In this document: piece after piece, positions 25,679 to 34,677 of the stretch
Layout: the number at the start of each line of letters is the position of its first letter
Position numbering within the stretch: the first letter of the stretch is position 1
Source of the DNA: Neobacillus cucumis
GTDB lineage: Bacteria; Bacillota; Bacilli; Bacillales; Cytobacillaceae
Assembly (NCBI RefSeq): GCF_016908975.1
Contig: NZ_JAFBEX010000024.1
Location: 1-64,000, forward strand
DNA length: 64,000 nt
Direction: 5' to 3'
Notes under the pieces: generated by a model
Database searches by the model: none
Told to the model about the DNA's origin: nothing
What the model saw: the letters and a program-made list of their open reading frames with translations, nothing else
Translations under genes and position numbers: made by a program

Positions 25679-26572
25679 TTATCGTACAGAAAGAAGCGCT
25701 TCTTTTCTTCTAAAGTTATAAAGAGCCCCAACCATCCCGGCATCATTTTTATGTTTACAGATTTCAATAGGGATCTTAAATTGTTTCCAGAATTCCAATT
25801 TCTCTAAATGATCATTGAGTTGGCTTATCAAGTCTTCCCGGGCGCTCACTCCTCCACCAATCAATAGTTTCTGAGGATTTAATGTAACGGCTAAATTAAA
25901 AATTCCATAACTAAGGCTCTTTAACCATGAATCAATAAGTACTTGTACTTCTGGATTGTTTTCTGCTTCTTGAAATACTTTCTCACCTGAAATATTTTCT
26001 TCTTTGTTTATTCCTTTTAATTTTTTATAAGAATGAATTAAGGCTGAGGTGGATGCATTCCAGTGCATAATCTCTTGTCCGCCTTGTGTAATCATAAAAC
26101 CAAATTCTCCACCTCTAAAGGTTCCCCCATGCAAAATTTGATTATTGATAAAAATTCCGCCACCAATTCCTGTCCCAATGGTCATACAAATAAAATCGGT
26201 GCAATCAACTGCATTCCCATTTAGCTTTTCTGCCAATGCAGCACAATTCCCATCATTTTCAATTTCAACATTAATCGTAACCTTTTCTTCTAAAAGACTC
26301 TTAAGGTTTTGCTTATCCAAGCTTGTTATCGATCCGGCTCGTTCAGAATATCCAGTATGTGGATTGATATACCCTGGCAAACTAATGGCTACTCCACTAA
26401 TTTCATGTAAACTTGTATACATCTCAATAACCTTCAGCATATCAGATAAAAATAATTCTAAATGATGGCATTGGGTAGGATACGCATCCTTTGTAAGAAT
26501 GGAATAATCCTCCTGCATGATTCCATGCTTTACCTTTGTACCGCCAACATCAAAAACAATGTACTTTTTCAT
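25679..26572 (-). CDS. ROK-family sugar kinase-like protein
   Basis: The N-terminal ATP-binding motif FDVGGTKVKHGI and later IGTGIGGGIFINNQILHG, GGEFGFMI and LLIGGGVSAREDL place this 297-residue protein in the ROK family of glucokinase-like and N-acyl-sugar kinases. It lacks an N-terminal HTH, so it is a kinase type, not a repressor. The typical ROK zinc-binding cysteine cluster is not present. It could phosphorylate a sugar released by the island's glycosidases, but is not a rhamnulokinase (FGGY family) by sequence. GGAGG precedes tandem ATGs; the second (26572) has the better spacing. Confidence 0.83.
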   Translation of the reverse strand: MKKYIVFDVGGTKVKHGIMQEDYSILTKDAYPTQCHHLELFLSDMLKVIEMYTSLHEISGVAISLPGYINPHTGYSERAGSITSLDKQNLKSLLEEKVTINVEIENDGNCAALAEKLNGNAVDCTDFICMTIGTGIGGGIFINNQILHGGTFRGGEFGFMITQGGQEIMHWNASTSALIHSYKKLKGINKEENISGEKVFQEAENNPEVQVLIDSWLKSLSYGIFNLAVTLNPQKLLIGGGVSAREDLISQLNDHLEKLEFWKQFKIPIEICKHKNDAGMVGALYNFRRKEALLSVR

Positions 26573-26575
26573 CAT

Positions 26576-26853
26576 TAACCTCCACTTTGTTTTTCAAAAT
26601 TGATTAGCCATATAAATGACCTACTTATTTGTATCAGAAGTATAATGTGTACCATTCACATATACTTTTGTTTTTTCAACGCTGTGATATGTTCTCCACT
26701 TGATCTAGAAGCGTATTTGCAGATTCACATATTTCCCCAAACCTTTACAATAAATAACAATTTTACCTTGTGGAATGATAAACAGAATCATATAGCAAAC
26801 TCTCATGACAATCTGATTCTCTTTTTTCCTCCTCGCCGTTTATTTATTGTTAA
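26576..26853. other. Intergenic stretch without a supported gene
   Basis: This holds the leader of the ROK gene and AT-rich sequence with no clear open frame. A 20-codon fragment on the minus strand near 26690-26750 (GEICESANTLLDQVENISQR then stop) may be debris of a lost gene, but it is too short to assign. Confidence 0.4.
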
Positions 26854-26898
26854 AATAAAAAAGTCTTGGCATTATTTAATGCACAAGACTTTTTTATT
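26854..26898. terminator. Bidirectional terminator after the short GH78-like gene
   Basis: A perfect 15-bp inverted repeat (26854-26868 and 26884-26898, with core AAAAAAGTCTTG) has T/A runs at both ends. It closes the operon of the GPH symporter and the GH78-like enzyme. Confidence 0.85.
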
Positions 26899-26906
26899 TA
26901 ATAGGT

Positions 26907-28475
26907 CTATAAGTTATATTTCCTTATTAAATAAGTGGGTGTGCAGCTCCATGCATGGCAATAGCTGTTGATAAGATGACTGCCGTAAGGGGAAAAATCT
27001 TTATTCTTAGGATCATATAATTCCCAGAACGTATCTGCTCCATCTTGGATCATACCACCCCAGTAGCTTTTCATCTCGGCAATAGCTAGCTCTTTTTCTC
27101 CAGAAACAAGTAATGCCTCAATCAAATGATGATACATGTATGGTGTGGCAATACCTACAGTTGGTTTTTCTTTTAGAAGGCGCTTCATAAGTTTACTATT
27201 TTCTTCCTTAGTTAATACACCTGCAAGTACCATCCAAATTTGACTTGCCCAAGAAATTTGATGATCTGAACCACTAATAAAAAATTGCTGTTCTTGATCC
27301 CATAAATGAGTTTTCGTTGCTTCGATAATTTCTTCTAAACGTTCTTCTAAGTTATTCTTTTCTGGAATGTTTAATTCTTCCGCAAGGCGGATCGCTTGTT
27401 TCATCGTATAGATTAACACTCCTTGAGATGGAGCTTGTTTGTTTAATCCCTCCACCCAATCAATAAAAGACCACGAATTGTCAGAGTCTTTTAAAATATT
27501 GTTTTCACCAAGTCTTTCAAGTGCAAGTTCAACTTGACGATAGGCAGTTGGCCAGAGTTCTTTTAACGTCTCTAAATCACTTGTTGCAAAATAGTAATCA
27601 TGTAATGATGCAGCAAAGAATAATGAATAGTCGAAAAAATAAGTATCATCTGCGATAAGTTTGGGAGCCACAAAAACATTTGCTGATACATTCCCTTTTT
27701 CATCTGGGACACCCGCAAACAGGTATAGACAACGTTTTACCAGTTCATTGTCTCTAAATGTTTCATAGTTAGCTAGTGCTTGTAATCGTAAATCTCCCAA
27801 CCAAAGCCTGCGATCTCGTTTCGGTCCGTCTTCAAAAACATCCTGCATACAATCGGCAAGTGTCTTGATACTGATTTCATCCATCCTTTGCAGTTCGGCA
27901 TCTTGGTGTGAAATTTTTTCGACAGCATTTAAATTTGCTGAAGTGACGGCCTTGCATTCCACACTTTCAAAGACTACCTGGTATTTTGGAGATGTATCGA
28001 TAACTTCAAACTTTACATATCTAAAGCTATATCGACGAGGCAATGAAATGACAGCTGGTAATACATCTACAAAGATTGTTTCCTCTTGAAGCCATGAACT
28101 GCTTAGCCATCCGTTATAATTCTCAAATGGTTCAGCCATCTCAACTGGCATTTCTCCAATGGTTAATTTTAGTTTGAGTGGAGCATCCGGCGGGCTGCCA
28201 GCTGGACGAAGGTTAATGGTAAGGTAACCTACCTGATGGTCACCAAAATCAAGAATAAATGAATCATTTTTTCCATATTTGTAGTTTGCTAAAGTGGAAG
28301 CAGGAGCAGCCACCTCCGACCTCCAGCCATGAATAACTTCTGTATCCGCTTTAATTTCTACAATTGATGTAGGCTTTACAATTGTTTCATGAAGTTGTGG
28401 TTTTAATTGTTTACCTTTTTCAATAAATTTTTCGTTTCTGATTATCACTTGATTTTCTAGTGTTTGAATGCTCAT
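26907..28475 (-). CDS. Short GH78-like alpha-L-rhamnosidase-related protein (paralog 1)
   Basis: This 522-residue protein has an N-terminal beta-rich domain (about 1-190) and a C-terminal (alpha/alpha)6 barrel. The segment EDGPKRDRRLWLGDLRLQA near residue 222 corresponds to the GH78 motif CPQRDERxGWxGDA, including the catalytic-acid region, but with Arg-Arg-Leu-Trp-Leu in place of Glu-Arg-x-Gly-Trp. It lacks the N-terminal domains of full GH78 enzymes and any signal peptide, so is cytoplasmic. Its ATG overlaps the symporter stop (ATGA). It is about 88% identical by eye to the protein at 43164-44732 and has the same length. Confidence 0.8.
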   Translation of the reverse strand: MSIQTLENQVIIRNEKFIEKGKQLKPQLHETIVKPTSIVEIKADTEVIHGWRSEVAAPASTLANYKYGKNDSFILDFGDHQVGYLTINLRPAGSPPDAPLKLKLTIGEMPVEMAEPFENYNGWLSSSWLQEETIFVDVLPAVISLPRRYSFRYVKFEVIDTSPKYQVVFESVECKAVTSANLNAVEKISHQDAELQRMDEISIKTLADCMQDVFEDGPKRDRRLWLGDLRLQALANYETFRDNELVKRCLYLFAGVPDEKGNVSANVFVAPKLIADDTYFFDYSLFFAASLHDYYFATSDLETLKELWPTAYRQVELALERLGENNILKDSDNSWSFIDWVEGLNKQAPSQGVLIYTMKQAIRLAEELNIPEKNNLEERLEEIIEATKTHLWDQEQQFFISGSDHQISWASQIWMVLAGVLTKEENSKLMKRLLKEKPTVGIATPYMYHHLIEALLVSGEKELAIAEMKSYWGGMIQDGADTFWELYDPKNKDFSPYGSHLINSYCHAWSCTPTYLIRKYNL

Positions 28476-29830
28476 ACCGCTATCCCCTGATTCTCCCTTT
28501 GACACTTACGTGCATCCATTTCAGCACGGATTTCTGGGTATATTTTATCTAAATTATAGAAACACATTGTAATCATCGAAATAACAACAAGAACTGCCGG
28601 TATTATTAAATAACCTAATTTAATTGCAAACAATGCATGATCTGTCTGGGTTGCATTTGGTACATAGTTGCCCCAATTAAGCATAAGACCAAACAATGCT
28701 CCCGCAACCGCCATTGTTACTTTCCCAAGAAAACCGTTTAATGCGGATAACAAACCTGAAGCATTAATTCCTGTTTTCCACTCACCGTAATCGACAGGGT
28801 CTGCCTGCATGGAGAAATAGATGCTTGAGCGAGTTCCAGAACCAAAGGCAGCTATTACTGCTCCTACAATAATTACTGGAATTGAAGAGCCAGCTAGCAA
28901 CATGATTAAAATACCAACAAGGTTTACTACGCTTGAAACTATAAATAAAGTGCGTTTATACATCTTTTTCGCTAAAAATGGTGTTAATATAGTACCTGCA
29001 AGCGGTACAAAAGAACCGATTCCCGCAATGGTGGCAACAAGATCTGCACGGTCTAAATTGTATGTGAAGTAGTAGATAAGTGCTCCTTGCTGAAAGAAAT
29101 ACGAGCCCCACATGAACAAAATATTCAAAGCAAAAATATAATATGGCTTGTTTCCTTTTAAGGTAGAAAATGCTTGTTTTACAGTTACATTTTCAACTTG
29201 AACTTTTACCTTTTCTTCAACATTTTTAAAAGTAAAGAAGAAGAAGAAACATGCAATAATACTAAAGATTATCATTGTCCAAAAGAATCCACTCGCTTGT
29301 GAACCGCCACCAAGAGCTTTTACCATTGGCATAGTAAGGACACTGACTGCGGTTGCACCAATAGCGGAAAAGAGAATCCGAACTGTTGATAGCATTGTCC
29401 GTTCCTGGGGTTCACTAGTTAAACTTGGTAAGATAGAGGCTAGTGGAATATTAACCATTGTATAAACCATTGAAAGTCCCATATAAGTCATATATGCATA
29501 AAGAAGTTTTTCTACCGGGCCTACATCAGGAACATAAAATGCTAAAATACCAAGAAGAGCGAAAGGAATAGCTCCCCAAAGAAAATATGGTCTTGATTTA
29601 CCCCATTTTGTATTTGTTTTATCAATGATTATCCCCATCATCACATCAGCGACACCATCAACAATTCTAGTTAACAAGAATAACAAACTGACCTGAACTG
29701 CCTTTAAGCCAACAACATCTGTGTAATAAAACATTAAATAAAGCCCTATCATTTGCCAAATTAAATTACATGAAAGATCTGCCGCGCCGTAACCAATTCG
29801 CTGACGCCATACTCTTGCTGTAGAGTTCAT
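28472..29830 (-). CDS. GPH-family glycoside:cation symporter
   Basis: This membrane protein of about 452 residues has twelve helices. It has the glycoside-pentoside-hexuronide (MelB/XynB-type) features RIGYGAADLSCNLIW at the N-terminus, DGVADVMMGIIIDKTNTKWGKSRPYFL after helix 2 (abridged reading), and QADPVDYGEWKTGINA in the second half. An AGGAGG site precedes the ATG at 29830. It is the first gene of an operon with the GH78-like hydrolase, suggesting that it imports a rhamnosylated di- or oligosaccharide. A partial cre-like word (AGAAAACGGTTT on the minus strand) lies near 29885-29900. Confidence 0.86.
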   Translation of the reverse strand: MNSTARVWRQRIGYGAADLSCNLIWQMIGLYLMFYYTDVVGLKAVQVSLLFLLTRIVDGVADVMMGIIIDKTNTKWGKSRPYFLWGAIPFALLGILAFYVPDVGPVEKLLYAYMTYMGLSMVYTMVNIPLASILPSLTSEPQERTMLSTVRILFSAIGATAVSVLTMPMVKALGGGSQASGFFWTMIIFSIIACFFFFFTFKNVEEKVKVQVENVTVKQAFSTLKGNKPYYIFALNILFMWGSYFFQQGALIYYFTYNLDRADLVATIAGIGSFVPLAGTILTPFLAKKMYKRTLFIVSSVVNLVGILIMLLAGSSIPVIIVGAVIAAFGSGTRSSIYFSMQADPVDYGEWKTGINASGLLSALNGFLGKVTMAVAGALFGLMLNWGNYVPNATQTDHALFAIKLGYLIIPAVLVVISMITMCFYNLDKIYPEIRAEMDARKCQRENQGIAV

Positions 29831-29988
29831 AACTATTCCTCCTGTATTACATATCACTGTTTGTTGAACTAGTTCTATCTAATTAAACCGTTTTCTGAAT
29901 TCGGATACAACAAACAAATCACAGTTAAAACTGCTCTTTTTACAGGTGTAATGTAGGAATTTACAAACATTTATAGATGTGACTAACA

Positions 29989-30975
29989 TTATTTTCCTTT
30001 TTTACGAAACTGGCTTGGGGTGCAGCCAAAATACTGTTTAAATTTCCTATGGAAGAAACTGCTACTCTCATAACCAATTTCAAAAGCAATGTCATCTATG
30101 CCTTTTGTCGTATTCTTTAATAATACGGAGGCTCGAATCATCCTTTGCATTTGAATAAGTTCTAAGAATGTTTTACCCGTTTGTTCTTTGAGCATATTAC
30201 CAAGATAATTGGGGTTAAAATTAAATTTTTCTGCAAGACTCGTGAGACTGCAATCCTTATAATGCCGCTCAATAAAATGTATAATATCGATAATATTAGC
30301 CTTTCCGGATACACGTTTTAGTTCAAAATTTTTGTCAAGCTGGTATACACGCATTAATTCCGTTAAGATGACAGGTAAATAAGCCTGAACCATTTCAATT
30401 GAGTAGTCTTGCTCATCTAAAAACTCACAAATCATGTTTTTAATTATGTACTGTAAGTTTTCATTATTCTCTGAGTGAAACATAATGTAATGATCATGCC
30501 TTTGATTTTCAGATATTGCATTAGCCAAAAAGTTCGACACGATCCCTGTATTTCCCAATTGACCTATGAAGGATCCGGCAAAGATCTCTTTTTTGATAAT
30601 AATATTTATCAAAATATCATTTACCCCAAGTGCCTGTATACTGTGTGGTACGTCTACATCTAGCATACATACTTGCCCCTGTGTCAAAATCACTTCTTTA
30701 CCATTAATATTTTGTTTGCAGACACCTGAATAGACATAGTTGATTTCGATAAAGGAATGCATATGAACATACATATCAGCAAATCTATGGTGCTTACTAA
30801 TAAAAATTGGGCCTTTGTCAAAAAAATACTCTTCTGGCATTCTTATGATGTTATTTACGCTTTCAATAATCAGTTCGTTCTCTTCGAATTCATTAATATT
30901 CTGGTGGGTTTTTATTTGGATTTCCTCGATTTGATCAAGTTTTCTTAAATATTCATCAAGTTGTTGGTGATTCAT
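29989..30975 (-). CDS. AraC-family regulator with N-terminal cupin
   Basis: The N-terminal effector domain contains VHMHSFIEINYVYSGV and QVCMLDVDVPHSIQ, a cupin pattern. The C-terminal part is the double AraC HTH (LTSLAEKFNFNPNYLGNML, then GYESSSFFHRKFKQYFGCTP). It resembles the regulator at 15088-16059. It lies directly upstream of, and in line with, the symporter-hydrolase operon, which it probably controls. The ATG follows AAGGGG. Confidence 0.85.
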   Translation of the reverse strand: MNHQQLDEYLRKLDQIEEIQIKTHQNINEFEENELIIESVNNIIRMPEEYFFDKGPIFISKHHRFADMYVHMHSFIEINYVYSGVCKQNINGKEVILTQGQVCMLDVDVPHSIQALGVNDILINIIIKKEIFAGSFIGQLGNTGIVSNFLANAISENQRHDHYIMFHSENNENLQYIIKNMICEFLDEQDYSIEMVQAYLPVILTELMRVYQLDKNFELKRVSGKANIIDIIHFIERHYKDCSLTSLAEKFNFNPNYLGNMLKEQTGKTFLELIQMQRMIRASVLLKNTTKGIDDIAFEIGYESSSFFHRKFKQYFGCTPSQFRKKGK

Positions 30976-31177
30976 CGCCAGGGCCCCTTATTATTAAAAA
31001 AATTTAATATTTTTAATTTAAGAATAAGAGCTATTATACCTTGTTTAGAACAATTGTCTATATGAAATCGAATAACTATATCAATTGGAAATATCATTCT
31101 AAAATACCTATCCCGAAAGATAAATAAAAGACAAACATATCCTTTTATTCAGGTTGTAGACAAAAGGCATCCGGATG

Positions 31178-31216
31178 GAGAACCCGATCACTCAGTGAAC
31201 GAATGGGTCGGGTCTC
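31178..31216 (-). terminator. Hairpin after the permease gene
   Basis: GAGAACCCGA and TCGGGTCTC pair around an inner TCACTCAGTGA palindrome. The T tract on the minus strand is weak, so it may be a terminator or only a stem-loop. Confidence 0.45.
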
Positions 31217-31244
31217 ATTCAAAACTACCTTTTTTACTAGTATT

Positions 31245-32138
31245 TTATTTAACCGATCCTGCAGTCATTCCAGCAACAATTTTCTTGTTGAAGATAATAA
31301 ATAAGATAAGCGGTGGAATAGATATCACTAGAATATTGGTAAAAAGTAAATTCCACTGCGTAATATACATACTCATAAAATTGTAGAGTGTTAGTTGTAA
31401 GGTAGCGTTCTCTGCCCCCGGAAAAAAGTATAAAGGATTAACAAAATCATTATAGACACTTACTGCTGTTAAAACTATTACAGTGGCGGAGACTGGCTTT
31501 AGCAATGGTAAAATGATATTAAAGTATAAACGGAACCTGCCACATCCATCCATTAAGGCAGCCTCATCAAGGGATTTAGGAATCGTAACCATAAAGCCTC
31601 GATACAATATTATCGTGAATGGCAGATTTAATGCCACCTCAAGAAGGACAATTCCTGGCATGGTTTTAAAAAGTCCCATTTCTTGGAGTACCCATATAGT
31701 AGGAACGACTGCTGGAGGAATAATTAATCCCGCAAGAATTAAAAAATTAATAAATGGCGTTACTTTTGTGATTTTACGTTGTAAGACATAGCCCGCAGCC
31801 GAACCAAATAAGATAAGGAGAAGAATCGATAATCCCGTTATCATCACACTGTTATAAAATGCCCGAAGAATCATTCCATCTCTTGCACTTATAACCGCTT
31901 GGAAATTCTCCACAATGTGAAAGGAACTTGGCCAATCCATATTCAATAAGGAAGATTCCTGTACATCTTTCAAGGCATTGATAATAACAAAATAGAATGG
32001 TATCCCAAAGATCCCCAATGTAGCTACAACAGCAAAACATTCGACTAGAATCTTCCAAATCTTTTTACGGGCCTTCACCTTACTTTTCTTTACCATTATT
32101 GGTTTTGTTTCAATATCACTCAAAACTATTTTACTCAT
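31245..32138 (-). CDS. Carbohydrate ABC transporter permease (CUT1, LplC/UgpE type)
   Basis: The protein has six membrane helices and the permease signature EAALMDGCGRFRLYFNIILPLLKP (EAA loop) near residue 185. It ends AGMTAGSVK, a tail typical of the second CUT1 permease. Its ATG overlaps the stop of the first permease by one base. It belongs to the HK-RR-SBP-SBP-permease-permease cluster. No ATPase gene follows, so a shared MsmX-type ATPase elsewhere is expected. Confidence 0.9.
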   Translation of the reverse strand: MSKIVLSDIETKPIMVKKSKVKARKKIWKILVECFAVVATLGIFGIPFYFVIINALKDVQESSLLNMDWPSSFHIVENFQAVISARDGMILRAFYNSVMITGLSILLLILFGSAAGYVLQRKITKVTPFINFLILAGLIIPPAVVPTIWVLQEMGLFKTMPGIVLLEVALNLPFTIILYRGFMVTIPKSLDEAALMDGCGRFRLYFNIILPLLKPVSATVIVLTAVSVYNDFVNPLYFFPGAENATLQLTLYNFMSMYITQWNLLFTNILVISIPPLILFIIFNKKIVAGMTAGSVK

Positions 32139-33004
32139 TACAAATCCACCTCTTTACTATTGAGATAAGCATATAGAGGGAAGGCTAAAGTAGAAACGAG
32201 TACGAATAAAATAACATTTCCAGCCGTTGAAAGACCGAAGAAACCTGACTGATATTGTTTATATATGATGGAGGCAATCAGGTCTGTACTAAAACCTGGA
32301 CCTCCTTTGGTCATGGTCCAGATTAAATCAAACGAACGTAAGCCACCAATAAAAGAAAGAACGATAACTGTGTTCATCGCTGGCCTGCTAAGCGGTAAAA
32401 TAATGCTTTTAAATTTGTGCCATGCATTTCCACCATCCATCATAAGTGCCTCATAGTAATCTTCTGGAATAGACATAATTCCAGCAATAAAAATAACGGT
32501 CGCCATTCCGACACCTTTCCAAACGTCAACCAATGCGACAGATAATAATGCAATCTTCGTATTCCCTAACCAATCTGGTCCGACAATTCCCAACCCTTTT
32601 AAGACAATGTTAATAAGTCCTTGAGAAGGATGCATTAACATGGTGAAAGCAATACCTACAGCAATAGTACTTAGTAATGTTGGAAAAAAGATCATAGAAC
32701 GAATAAAACCAACTGTTTTCAACTTTGAACTTAAGAAAACCCCTAGTAAAAGACCAAGAATGACTTTCAAACCAGATGTAACAACCGCATATATGAGTGT
32801 GTTTTTAAAACCGATATTTAAAGACGGTTCTGACAAGAAGGTTTTAAAATTTTCGAAACCAATAAACTTCCAATCTGTTAACGTCCACCATGTCATACTA
32901 AAAAACAAAGACATAATGGTTGGCAACAAGAAAAACGCAAAATAAACAATTCCTGCTGGGAATAAGAAGTAATACGTGTACGTTTTATTTGCTAATTTAT
33001 TCAT
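32138..33004 (-). CDS. Carbohydrate ABC transporter permease (CUT1, UgpA/LplB type)
   Basis: The protein has six membrane helices, with the EAA loop YEALMMDGGNAWHKFKSIILPL near residue 185 and the tail KGGPGFSTDLIASIIYKQ, typical of the first CUT1 permease. It is 77 bases downstream of the binding-protein gene, separated by a perfect stem-loop at 33027-33060. It is coupled to the second permease. Confidence 0.9.
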   Translation of the reverse strand: MNKLANKTYTYYFLFPAGIVYFAFFLLPTIMSLFFSMTWWTLTDWKFIGFENFKTFLSEPSLNIGFKNTLIYAVVTSGLKVILGLLLGVFLSSKLKTVGFIRSMIFFPTLLSTIAVGIAFTMLMHPSQGLINIVLKGLGIVGPDWLGNTKIALLSVALVDVWKGVGMATVIFIAGIMSIPEDYYEALMMDGGNAWHKFKSIILPLSRPAMNTVIVLSFIGGLRSFDLIWTMTKGGPGFSTDLIASIIYKQYQSGFFGLSTAGNVILFVLVSTLAFPLYAYLNSKEVDL

Positions 33005-33026
33005 CTGCTGTTACTCCCTTCAACCA

Positions 33027-33060
33027 TATTGGCCCTGCTAGAAACTAGTCAGGGCCAATA
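33027..33060 (-). promoter_or_regulatory. Stem-loop between SBP and permease genes
   Basis: TATTGGCCCTG (33027-33037) and CAGGGCCAATA (33050-33060) form a perfect 11-bp stem without a strong T tract. In many ABC operons such a hairpin protects the SBP message or partly stops transcription, giving more SBP than permease. Confidence 0.65.
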
Positions 33061-33081
33061 AATGAATAGATTAATAAGTTT

Positions 33082-34401
33082 TTACCAACCTTTAAGACCT
33101 AGTTGTTTTGCTTGTTTTTCAACATCTTTATCGTATAGCTTTGCCCCATCTAAAGCTGAACTAATTCCACTGCCCACTTGTGTTGTAATTTGCTCTAGGT
33201 TAGGCCCTTTAACTGGGCTAAGGAATTCAAGAGCTGGAGTCGTTTTTCCTGACTCAAAATATGGCTGCATATCCTTTACTGCAGTGTAAACATCATCTGA
33301 GAGCGTTATCCCCTTTATCGCAACTGGACCAGTTGGTTTAATCTTAGAAGTATATAAATCAACACCTTCTTGGGACACATAAAACTCTAAGAATTTCTTT
33401 GCTGCTTCGATATGTTCACTATTTTTATTAATAAAAATTCCCGCAGGCATCCACACTGTTAATCCATTCTTATCAGCAGTGTCACTTGGTTGTGGGAAGA
33501 ATCCAATATCTTGCATTTTGTCTGGGGAAGTTACTGCAAGGTTAGCTAAAGCGAAAGTAATCATTGGATATTGGACACCAGTACCATCAGCTAACATTTT
33601 TAAACCTGCATCATAACCTGTCGCAAGGAAATCCTTATTTAAGTAACCTTTTTTATAAACCTCTGCTAACTTTTCAAAACTACGAAGTGCCGCAGGGGTA
33701 GTGGCAATTTTTGCTTTGTTTGCTGTAAAGTCATCTGCGAATGTCGGATCTGCAGCAAGAACATTATAGTTATCTGCAAGTACAATGACTTGAGATGTCC
33801 AAGTATCTTTATATGTTCCAATAACAGCCGTTTTGCCAGCTTGTTTAATTTTCTCATTATTTGCCATCAACTCATCCCATGTTTTAGGAACGGATAGACC
33901 AAGTTCTGCATAAACCTTTTTATTATATAACCAGCCCCCTGCATTTGTTGGGGTTCCCGGAATACCAAACACCTTTCCATTTGCAGAAACGGCATCTTTG
34001 TAATCGTCCATGATATTTTCCATGAAAGGTTCTTTACTTAAATCTACAAAATTTTGTTCAGGGTTAAGTGCCTGTAGTTGTGATCCTGAATTATTCCAAA
34101 CTAAATCTGTCATATCACCGGTAGCTAAACGAGTTTTGATAATATTATCACCCTCTGAGCCGCCAGGACGAGTCTCAATTTCTACTTTAATATTATTCTT
34201 TTTTTCAAATGCATTGATAATTGCATTGATACCATCTAATTGTGTCTGATTATCAATTAGGAATGTTACTTTTTCCTTTTCTGCGGTTTTGCCGCCACCT
34301 GAAGTGGCTTCTTCTTTGCTGCTACATCCAGCTAATATTCCCGCCATTAGTGCACTACTTAACAATATTGAGGCAATCTTTTTCTTTTTATTTCTAATCA
34401 T
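33082..34401 (-). CDS. Sugar ABC transporter substrate-binding lipoprotein (CUT1), copy 2
   Basis: The signal peptide has lipobox ILAGCSSK (Cys near 26). The body is a type II (maltose-binding-like) extracellular binding fold of 439 residues with RLATGDMTDLVW and PKTWDELMANNEKIK motifs. It is clearly homologous over its entire length to the protein encoded just upstream (34678-35994), with the same tail ending QAKQLGLKGW. It directly precedes the permease genes and is the likely transport subunit. A cre site lies 75 bases upstream. Confidence 0.9.
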   Translation of the reverse strand: MIRNKKKKIASILLSSALMAGILAGCSSKEEATSGGGKTAEKEKVTFLIDNQTQLDGINAIINAFEKKNNIKVEIETRPGGSEGDNIIKTRLATGDMTDLVWNNSGSQLQALNPEQNFVDLSKEPFMENIMDDYKDAVSANGKVFGIPGTPTNAGGWLYNKKVYAELGLSVPKTWDELMANNEKIKQAGKTAVIGTYKDTWTSQVIVLADNYNVLAADPTFADDFTANKAKIATTPAALRSFEKLAEVYKKGYLNKDFLATGYDAGLKMLADGTGVQYPMITFALANLAVTSPDKMQDIGFFPQPSDTADKNGLTVWMPAGIFINKNSEHIEAAKKFLEFYVSQEGVDLYTSKIKPTGPVAIKGITLSDDVYTAVKDMQPYFESGKTTPALEFLSPVKGPNLEQITTQVGSGISSALDGAKLYDKDVEKQAKQLGLKGW

Positions 34402-34473
34402 CTCTTTTCCCCCTTTTTAATGTAGTTCTAACCAATACACATCTGTGACAATACTACGGGTGCTTAATTTAAT

Positions 34474-34488
34474 TTTAAGCGCTTTCAT
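34474..34488 (-). promoter_or_regulatory. cre-like site upstream of the transport SBP gene
   Basis: ATGAAAGCGCTTAAA on the minus strand matches WTGNAANCGNWNNCW except at one position. It lies about 75 bases before the SBP start, after the hairpin element that follows the first SBP gene. Confidence 0.6.
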
Positions 34489-34540
34489 TTTGTTTTTTAA
34501 GTGAGGCTTTTTTTGGAATAACGTCCGTTTTTTTTAGATA

Positions 34541-34619
34541 GGCTGTGTTATATATTGGATGTTGATTTCCGCTCCAATCAACATCGTTCAAAAAATCAAC
34601 ATTAACCTTTAACACAGCC
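34541..34619. repeat. Nested inverted repeat between the two SBP genes
   Basis: The outer arms GGCTGTGTTA (34541-34550) and TAACACAGCC (34610-34619) are perfect. Inside, TGTTGATT (34560-34567) pairs with AATCAACA (34576-34583), and a further AATCAACATTAAC follows. An A/T run adjoins the right arm. It may terminate the first SBP transcript or be a small dispersed element. Confidence 0.6.
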
Positions 34620-34677
34620 TTTATAAAAAAAAAGTCTCCCTTGCATTGTTAAATGAAAGAAAGACTTTTAGAAAGGT

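Noticed and set aside
26690..26750. Fragment reading GEICESANTLLDQVENISQR on the minus strand
   Set aside because: It looks like the end of a degraded gene but is only 20 codons between stops, too short to name.
26600..26971. Plus-strand open frame of 123 codons between the ROK and GH78-like genes
   Set aside because: It runs through a strong terminator into the antisense of the GH78-like gene; composition is non-protein-like and no ribosome site is present.
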